Assembly (NCBI GenBank): GCA_029256565.1
Contig: JAQSXQ010000065.1
Span: 1 to 13,499, forward strand
Source of the DNA: Mycobacterium sp.
GTDB taxonomy: Bacteria > Actinomycetota > Actinomycetes > Mycobacteriales > Mycobacteriaceae
Length of the DNA stretch: 13,499 bases
Direction of reading: 5' to 3'
Shown here: positions 8,266-13,499 of the stretch, piece by piece
How the letters are laid out: each line of letters starts with the position of its first letter
How positions within the stretch are numbered: the stretch's first letter is position 1
The notes under the pieces: generated by a model
What the model saw: the letters and a program-made list of their open reading frames with translations, nothing else
Told to the model about the DNA's origin: nothing
Database searches by the model: none
Program-made: the position numbers and the translations under genes

Positions 8266-9189
8266 GTGCCCCAAGAACCCGTGCTTGCGCTGCTCGCGCC
8301 AGGACAAGGATCGCAGACCCCAGGCATGCTCTCCCCGTGGCTCGAACTGCCCGGCGCGCAGGAGCGTCTGGGCTCCTGGTCTGAGGCGATCGGCCTCGAC
8401 CTCGTCCGGCTGGGCACCACGGCAACGGCCGAGGAGATCACCGACACCGCGATCACTCAGCCACTGGTGGTCGCCGCGACGCTGCTGGCCTTCGACGAGG
8501 TCACCAAGCGCGGACTGCTCAACGGCAAGACGACCGTGACGGCCGGACACTCGGTCGGCGAGATCGCGGCCTACTCGATCGCAGGCGTACTCGCCGCCGA
8601 CGACGCCGTCACCCTCGCCGCCACCCGCGGTGCCGAGATGGCCAAGGCGTGCGCCTCCGAGCCCACGGGCATGGCCGCGGTGCTCGGCGGCGACGAGGCA
8701 GAGGTGCTCGCCCGTCTCGACGCGCTCGACCTGGTCCCCGCCAACCGCAACGCCGCGGGGCAGATCGTCGCGGCAGGAGCGATCTCCGCACTCGACAAGC
8801 TCGTCGAAGACCCGCCGGCGAAGGCGCGCGTGCGCAAGCTCGCGACGGCCGGTGCGTTCCACACCCACTACATGTCCTCCGCGCTCGACGGCTACTCGGC
8901 TGCCGCGCAGTCGGTCACCGCCGGCGAGCCGTCCACCACCCTGCTGTCGAACGCCGACGGCCAGCCGGTCGAGTCCGCGTCCGACGCGATGACCAAGCTG
9001 GTCGCCCAGTTGACCCGACCCGTGCGCTGGGACCTGTGCACCGCGACGCTGGGTCAGCGCGAGGTCACCGCGATCATCGAGTTCCCGCCTGCCGGGACGC
9101 TCGTCGGGATCGCGAAACGAGAACTTCGGGGAGTGCCGACGCACGCCGTCAAGACCCCCGCAGACCTGGACGGGCTCACGGAGATCTAA
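8266..9189 (+). CDS. fabD: FabD, malonyl-CoA:ACP transacylase
   Basis: A 307-residue acyltransferase that moves malonyl from CoA to the phosphopantetheine of AcpM, supplying the extender for FAS-II elongation of mycolic acids. It contains the GQGSQ oxyanion-loop motif (13-17) and the nucleophile Ser96 in GHSVGE. Arg121 (ATRGAEM) should bind the malonyl carboxylate, and His199 (GAFHTHYM) is the catalytic histidine. Length is typical. The GTG at 8266 is used. A second in-frame GTG at 8281 would give a protein beginning like M. tuberculosis FabD (Met-Ile-Ala-Leu-Leu). Neither has a good ribosome site, so the start is uncertain by five codons. It is the first gene of the FAS-II operon. Confidence 0.95.
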   Translation: MPQEPVLALLAPGQGSQTPGMLSPWLELPGAQERLGSWSEAIGLDLVRLGTTATAEEITDTAITQPLVVAATLLAFDEVTKRGLLNGKTTVTAGHSVGEIAAYSIAGVLAADDAVTLAATRGAEMAKACASEPTGMAAVLGGDEAEVLARLDALDLVPANRNAAGQIVAAGAISALDKLVEDPPAKARVRKLATAGAFHTHYMSSALDGYSAAAQSVTAGEPSTTLLSNADGQPVESASDAMTKLVAQLTRPVRWDLCTATLGQREVTAIIEFPPAGTLVGIAKRELRGVPTHAVKTPADLDGLTEI

Positions 9190-9233
9190 CCGGGCCCGCC
9201 AGACCGCACCACAACGTCTTCAAGGCGTGACAA

Positions 9234-9256
9234 CGGCTCTCCACCGTGGAGAGCCG
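9234..9256 (+). promoter_or_regulatory. Perfect 10-bp stem-loop between fabD and acpM
   Basis: CGGCTCTCCA (9234-9243) is the exact reverse complement of TGGAGAGCCG (9247-9256), with a 3-nt loop. It ends 14 nt before the acpM ribosome site and is not followed by a T-run. It could be a partial terminator, an RNA processing or stabilising element for the acpM-kasA-kasB part of the message, or both. Confidence 0.6.
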
Positions 9257-9282
9257 ATCATCAAGAAACAGAAGGAGCCATC

Positions 9283-9576
9283 GTGGCCGCCACTCAGCAG
9301 GAAATCATCTCCGGTCTCGCCGAGATCATCGAAGAGGTCACCGGCATCGAGCCCTCCGAGGTCACCCCGGAGAAGTCGTTCGTCGACGACCTGGACATCG
9401 ACTCGCTGTCGATGGTCGAGATCGCCGTGCAGACCGAGGACAAGTACGGCGTGAAGATCCCCGACGAGGACCTCGCGGGCCTGCGCACCGTCGGTGACGT
9501 CGTCGCCTACATCCAGAAGCTCGAGGAAGAGAACCCCGAGGCAGCCGCAGCACTGCGCGACAAGTTCACCTCGTGA
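9283..9576 (+). CDS. acpM: AcpM, meromycolate extension acyl carrier protein
   Basis: A 97-residue acidic carrier protein that holds the growing meromycolate chain on a 4'-phosphopantetheine arm in FAS-II. The attachment site is Ser41 in DIDSLSMVE. Residues 1-80 form the usual four-helix ACP core and are almost identical to M. tuberculosis AcpM. The C-terminal extension after KLEEENPEAAAALRDKF is short: M. tuberculosis AcpM is about 115 residues, and the tail of about 18 residues is missing here, as in rapid growers. The GTG start has GAAGGAG (9271-9277) five bases upstream. The stop codon overlaps the kasA GTG by the sequence GTGA, which points to coupled translation. Confidence 0.96.
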   Translation: MAATQQEIISGLAEIIEEVTGIEPSEVTPEKSFVDDLDIDSLSMVEIAVQTEDKYGVKIPDEDLAGLRTVGDVVAYIQKLEEENPEAAAALRDKFTS

Positions 9577-10794
9577 CCCGCCCTTCCACTGCTAACGGCG
9601 GTTTCCCCAACGTCGTCGTGACCGCCGTCACGGCGACCACCTCGATCGCACCGGACATCGAGAGCACGTGGAAGGGACTGCTGGCAGGACAGAGCGGCAT
9701 CCGCATTCTCGAGGACGACTTCGTCGAGAAGTGGGACTTGGCCGTCAAGATCGGCGGGCACCTCGCGGAGCCCCTCGACCCTCTGATGAGCCGCCTCGAG
9801 ATGCGACGCATGTCCTACGTGCAGCGGATGTCGAAGTACCTCGGCAACCAGCTGTGGGACAGCATCGGGCGTCCGGAGGTCGATCCCGACCGGTTCTCGG
9901 TCGTGATCGGCACCGGCCTCGGTGGCGGCGAGAAGATCGTCGAGATGTACGGTGTCCCCCCTGGCCGTTCAGATGGTGATGCCCAACGGTGCCGCCGCAG
10001 TCGTCGGCCTCGAGCTGGGCGCGCGGGCCGGGGTCATCACCCCGGTGTCGGCGTGTTCGTCGGGCTCGGAGGGCATCGCCCACGCGTGGCGTCAGATCGT
10101 CATGGGTGACGCGGACATCGCGGTCTGCGGTGGCGTCGAAGGCGGTATCGAGGCGCTGCCGATCGCGGCGTTCTCGATGATGCGCGCGATGTCGACCCGC
10201 AACGAGGACCCGGAGGCCGCGTCGCGTCCGTTCGACAAGGACCGCGACGGCTTCGTCTTCGGCGAGGCAGGCGCACTCATGGTCATCGAGACCGAGGAGC
10301 ACGCCCTGGCTCGCGGCGCCAAGCCGCTGGCCAGAGTGATGGGCGCAGGCATCTCGTCGGACGCGTACCACATGGTGGCGCCGGCACCGGACGGTCTTCG
10401 GGCCGCCAGCGCGATGAAGCGTGCGATGGAGACCGCCGGCCTGTCGCCGTCGGACATCGACCACGTCAACGCGCACGCCACGTCCACCTCGATCGGCGAC
10501 GTCGCCGAGGCCAACGCCATCCGGAACGCCGGTGTGGAGAACGCCGCGGTGTACGCCCCGAAGTCGGCGCTCGGCCACTCGATCGGCGCCGTCGGCGCAC
10601 TGGAGTCGATCCTGACGGTCCTTGCGCTGCGTGACGGCGTCATCCCGCCGACACTGAACTACGAGACGCCCGACCCCGAGATCGATCTCGATGTCGTCGC
10701 GGGTGAGCCTCGGTATGGCGACTACCAGTACGCCATCAACAACTCGTTCGGTTTCGGTGGACACAATGTCGCTCTGGCCTTCGGTCGCTACTGA
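9573..10794 (+). pseudogene. kasA: KasA, beta-ketoacyl-ACP synthase I, disrupted by a 29-nt deletion
   Basis: KasA elongates the meromycolate precursor on AcpM by condensing it with malonyl-AcpM. The first part (9573-9950, residues 1-126, ending Glu-Met-Tyr) is normal. From 9951 the frame is wrong and runs to a stop at 10107-10109. The rest of KasA resumes in the +1 frame from GTG 9952 (Val-Ser-Pro-Leu-Ala-Val-Gln) to the stop at 10792-10794. The region is 1222 nt; adding 29 gives 1251, exactly a 416-residue KasA plus stop. About ten residues (Asp...Arg-Lys between Tyr126 and Val137 in M. tuberculosis) are missing. With that correction Cys171 (TGT 10054), His311 (10474), Lys340 (10561) and His345 (10576) fall at their textbook numbers. 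There are no other stops. The GTG start overlaps the acpM stop. It is either a true mutation or a sequence error. Confidence 0.88.
9948..9963 (+). other. Deletion scar and C6 run in kasA
   Basis: The frame changes here. Codon TAC (9948-9950) is followed by a single G and then GTGTCC of the downstream frame, with six consecutive C at 9956-9961. The C6 run itself is what intact Val-Ser-Pro-Leu codons would give, so the lesion is the missing 29 nt before it and not a homopolymer miscount. Reading CCC at 9957-9959 and slipping +1 would join the two frames. Confidence 0.75.
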
Positions 10795-10829
10795 CCGTCG
10801 CCGGATCTAGAGGGAGTGTCTTAGCAGTA

Positions 10830-12080
10830 ATGGCAGGAATGTCGTCAGACGGTTTGCCCAACGTGGTCGTCACTGGTTTCGCCATGACGACCGCGTTGGC
10901 GACCGACGCCGAGGGCACCTGGAAGCGTCTCCTCGACGGAAACAGTGGCATCCGCACGCTGGACGACGACTTCATCGACCTGTACGACCTGCCCGTCCGC
11001 ATCGGCGGGCATCTCCTGGAGGACTTCAACGGGGACCTGTCACCCGAGGAGCAGGGACGGTTCTCCTACCTCCAGAAGATGGCCACCGTGATCGGCAGGC
11101 GAGCGTGGGAACACGCCGGCTCGCCTGAGGTCGACACCAAGCGTCTGATGGTGTCGATCGGCACGGGCATGGGTTCCAGTGAAGAACTGCTGTACGCCTA
11201 TGACGGCATGCGGGAGAAGGGCCTCGAGGGCGTCTCCCCGATGGCCGTGCAGACGTACATGCCGAACTCCCCCGCCGCGACGGTGGGGCTCGAGCGCAAC
11301 GCTCGGGCGGGTGTGGTGACGCCAGTGTCGGCGTGCGCATCCGGTTCGGAGGGCATCGCCAACGCCTGGCGCAGCATCGTCGTCGGTGATGCCGACATCG
11401 CGATATGCGGCGGGCTCGAGACCCGCATCGAAGCGGTGCCGATCGCCGCATTCGCGCAGATGCGCATCGTGTTGTCCACGACCAACGACGACCCGGCGGG
11501 TGCGTGCCGCCCGTTCGACAAGGACCGCAACGGCTTCGTCTTCGGCGAAGGTGGCGCGCTCATGGTCATCGAGACCGAGGAGCACGCCAAGGCACGCGGT
11601 GCGAACATCCTCGCCCGACTGATGGGCGCGGCCGTGACGTCCGACGGGTACCACATCGTGGCACCCGACCCGTCCGGGGAGCAGGCCGGCAGGGCGATCA
11701 CGCGGGCCATCCAACTCGCCGGGCTCACTCCCGGCGACATCGACCACGTCAACGCGCATGCGACCGGAACCTCGGTCGGCGACGTGGCGGAGGGCAAGGC
11801 GATCAACAACGCCCTCGGCAGCAACAGGCCGGCGGTCTACGCGCCGAAGTCGGCGCTCGGTCACTCGGTGGGCGCAGTGGGTGCGGTCGAGGCGGTTCTC
11901 ACCGTGCTGGCCCTGCGCGACGGCGTCGTTCCGCCTACCTTGAACTTGCGCAACCTCGATCCGGACATCGACCTCGACGTGGTCGCCGGTGAGCCCCGAC
12001 GGGGCAAATTCCAGTACGCGATCAAGAATTCATTCGGATTCGGCGGGCACAACGTCGCTCTCGCCTTCGGGAAGTACTGA
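10830..12080 (+). CDS. kasB: KasB, beta-ketoacyl-ACP synthase II
   Basis: A 416-residue condensing enzyme that carries out the late elongation steps giving full-length mycolic acids. It has the thiolase fold with nucleophile Cys169 (PVSACASGSE), His310 (HVNAHATGTSVGD), Lys340 and His345 (YAPKSALGHSVG), and the C-terminal NSFGFGGHNVALAFG glycine-rich block. It keeps an intact gating segment, Tyr-Ala-Tyr-Asp-Gly-Met-Arg-Glu-Lys-Gly, at the place where kasA has lost ten codons. It lies 35 bp after kasA. AGGGAG (10811-10816) is 13 bases from the ATG, rather far, so initiation may be modest or coupled to upstream reading. In other mycobacteria loss of kasB shortens mycolates and weakens acid-fastness without killing the cell. 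Confidence 0.95.
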   Translation: MAGMSSDGLPNVVVTGFAMTTALATDAEGTWKRLLDGNSGIRTLDDDFIDLYDLPVRIGGHLLEDFNGDLSPEEQGRFSYLQKMATVIGRRAWEHAGSPEVDTKRLMVSIGTGMGSSEELLYAYDGMREKGLEGVSPMAVQTYMPNSPAATVGLERNARAGVVTPVSACASGSEGIANAWRSIVVGDADIAICGGLETRIEAVPIAAFAQMRIVLSTTNDDPAGACRPFDKDRNGFVFGEGGALMVIETEEHAKARGANILARLMGAAVTSDGYHIVAPDPSGEQAGRAITRAIQLAGLTPGDIDHVNAHATGTSVGDVAEGKAINNALGSNRPAVYAPKSALGHSVGAVGAVEAVLTVLALRDGVVPPTLNLRNLDPDIDLDVVAGEPRRGKFQYAIKNSFGFGGHNVALAFGKY

Positions 12081-12144
12081 AGCACGCACGGCACGAAACC
12101 AACAGCGCCTTGAAGCGAAGCGTTACGAAACCAGGAGACTTGAG

Positions 12145-13499
12145 ATGACGACAGTGGCCAATCCGGAAGCCCCCGGGAACGTAGGCGAATCCCTCGACCC
12201 GCGCGACCCGCTGTTGCGCCTCTCCACCTTCTTCGACGACGGCAGCGTCGAACTGCTGCACGAGCGGGACAAGTCCGGCGTCCTCGCCGCGGCAGGCACC
12301 GTGAACGGCGTGCGCACCGTTGCCTTCTGCACCGACGGCACCGTGATGGGTGGCGCGATGGGCGTCGACGGCTGCAAGCACATCGTCGACGCGTACGACA
12401 CCGCCATCGAGGAGCAGAGCCCGATCATCGGCATCTGGCACTCCGGTGGCGCGCGGCTGGCCGAGGGCGTCAAGGCACTGCACGCGGTCGGTCTCGTCTT
12501 CGAGGCGATGATCCGCGCCTCCGGGTACATCCCGCAGATCTCCGTGGTCGTCGGCTTCGCAGCGGGCGGCGCCGCCTACGGCCCCGCGCTCACCGACGTC
12601 GTGATCATGGCGCCGGAGGGCCGCGTGTTCGTCACCGGCCCCGACGTCGTGCGCAGCGTCACCGGTGAGGACGTCGACATGGCGTCCCTCGGTGGACCCG
12701 ACACCCACCACAAGAAGTCCGGCGTCTGCCACATCGTCGCCGACGACGAACTCGACGCCTACGAGCGTGGCCGCCGCCTGGTCGGCCTGTTCTGCCAGCA
12801 GGGGCACTTCGACCGCAGCAAGGCCGAGGCGGGCGACACCGACCTCGCGGCGCTGCTGCCCGACTCCCCCCGGCGTGCCTACGACGTGCACCCGCTGATC
12901 GGTGCGCTGCTCGACGAGGATGCTCCGTTCGAGGAGTTCCAGGCCAAGTGGGCACCGTCGATGGTCGTCGGCCTCGGCAGGCTCGCCGGCCGTAGCGTCG
13001 GCGTGCTCGCCAACAACCCGCTGCGCCTTGGCGGTTGCCTGAACTCCGAGAGCGCCGAGAAGGCTGCCCGCTTCGTGCGGCTGTGCGACGCGTTCGGCAT
13101 CCCGATCGTCGTCGTCGTCGACGTGCCCGGCTACCTGCCCGGCGTCGACCAGGAGTGGGGCGGCGTGGTTCGCCGCGGCGCCAAGCTGCTGCACGCGTTC
13201 GGCGAGGCGACGGTCCCCCGCGTCACGCTGGTGACCCGCAAGATCTACGGCGGCGCGTACATCGCGATGAACTCGCGGTCGCTGGGCGCCACCAAGGTGT
13301 TCGCGTGGCCCGACGCCGAGGTCGCCGTCATGGGCGCCAAGGCGGCCGTCGGCATCCTGCACAAGCGCAAGCTCGCCGCCGCCGCTCCCGAGGACCGCGA
13401 GGCCCTGCACGAGGAGCTGGCCGCCGAGCACGAGCGGATCGCGGGCGGCGTGGACAGCGCCATCGAGATCGGCGTCGTCGACGCGAAGATCGACCCGGC
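12145..13499 (+). CDS. accD6: AccD6, acyl-CoA carboxylase carboxyltransferase subunit (3' end beyond window)
   Basis: The first 451 codons of the beta subunit that, with biotinylated AccA3, carboxylates acetyl-CoA to malonyl-CoA (and accepts propionyl-CoA), supplying FabD in the same operon. It is homologous to M. tuberculosis AccD6 (Rv2247, 473 aa), so about 20 residues are missing at the window edge. The N-terminal crotonase-like half has glycine-rich oxyanion stretches SGGARLAEG (100-108) and AAGGAAYGP (139-147). The C-terminal half has LRLGGCLNSESAEKAARF and KIYGGAYIAMNSR (366-378), the second acyl/biotin oxyanion region. The ATG has AGGAGA (12133-12138) six bases upstream. It lies 64 bp after kasB, and no terminator is visible between them, consistent with one operon. 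Confidence 0.95.
   Translation, partial: MTTVANPEAPGNVGESLDPRDPLLRLSTFFDDGSVELLHERDKSGVLAAAGTVNGVRTVAFCTDGTVMGGAMGVDGCKHIVDAYDTAIEEQSPIIGIWHSGGARLAEGVKALHAVGLVFEAMIRASGYIPQISVVVGFAAGGAAYGPALTDVVIMAPEGRVFVTGPDVVRSVTGEDVDMASLGGPDTHHKKSGVCHIVADDELDAYERGRRLVGLFCQQGHFDRSKAEAGDTDLAALLPDSPRRAYDVHPLIGALLDEDAPFEEFQAKWAPSMVVGLGRLAGRSVGVLANNPLRLGGCLNSESAEKAARFVRLCDAFGIPIVVVVDVPGYLPGVDQEWGGVVRRGAKLLHAFGEATVPRVTLVTRKIYGGAYIAMNSRSLGATKVFAWPDAEVAVMGAKAAVGILHKRKLAAAAPEDREALHEELAAEHERIAGGVDSAIEIGVVDAKIDP

Noticed and set aside
9745..10764. 339-codon minus-strand frame over kasA
   Set aside because: Antisense shadow; the plus-strand sequence is clearly KasA in two frames.
9922..10794. Treating the downstream kasA half as an independent 290-residue enzyme starting at ATG 9922
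   Set aside because: Its first ten codons are out-of-frame KasA sequence, and it lacks the N-terminal half of the thiolase fold. It is the distal part of a broken gene.
12022..13431. 469-codon minus-strand frame across the kasB end and accD6
   Set aside because: Shadow of accD6, whose plus-strand frame matches the carboxyltransferase family from ATG to the window edge.

Overview
The window is a high-GC chromosomal segment from a mycobacterium, probably a rapid grower outside the M. tuberculosis complex. The right-hand 10 kb follows the conserved order ahpE / DUF3052 / lipoprotein / aceE / mabR / fabD-acpM-kasA-kasB-accD6 known around Rv2238c-Rv2247. Translations match AceE, KasA, KasB and AccD6 of M. 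tuberculosis almost motif for motif. GTG and TTG starts are frequent, and AcpM has the short C-terminal tail I associate with rapid growers.

Left part (1-2247), accessory in look: two tandem small Thr/Pro-rich lipoproteins (29-283, 373-618), a GC hairpin (745-773) at a convergent gene end, and a leftward Fic-family AMP-transferase gene with a C-terminal winged helix (846-2021). The fic start is surrounded by four copies of a TGAAGT-cored motif in a duplicated dyad. An exact 11-bp tandem repeat lies about 60 bp from the 3' end of a leftward tRNA-Val(UAC) (2248-2322). I do not recognise this block as part of the conserved mycobacterial neighbourhood; it may have been inserted beside the tRNA.

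Middle part (2370-6873): a leftward DUF3052-ahpE pair (1-Cys peroxiredoxin), a leftward lipoprotein, and divergent aceE, the E1 component of pyruvate dehydrogenase, which makes the acetyl-CoA that feeds fatty acid synthesis.

Right part (6932-13499): mabR, a PucR-type regulator of mycolic acid genes, with an apparently leaderless promoter. It is followed by the FAS-II promoter carrying a perfect 8-bp-arm palindrome, then fabD (malonyl transfer to ACP), acpM (carrier), kasA and kasB (condensing enzymes) and accD6 (carboxyltransferase making malonyl-CoA; cut by the window end). Together these build the long meromycolate chain.

The most striking anomaly is kasA. It is in two reading frames, and length bookkeeping (1222 nt here against 1251 nt for a 416-residue KasA) points to a single 29-nt deletion after Tyr126, leaving Cys171, His311, Lys340 and His345 intact but out of frame. 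Because kasA is essential in the mycobacteria where it has been tested, this is either a sequence or assembly error or a biologically remarkable loss or recoding event.
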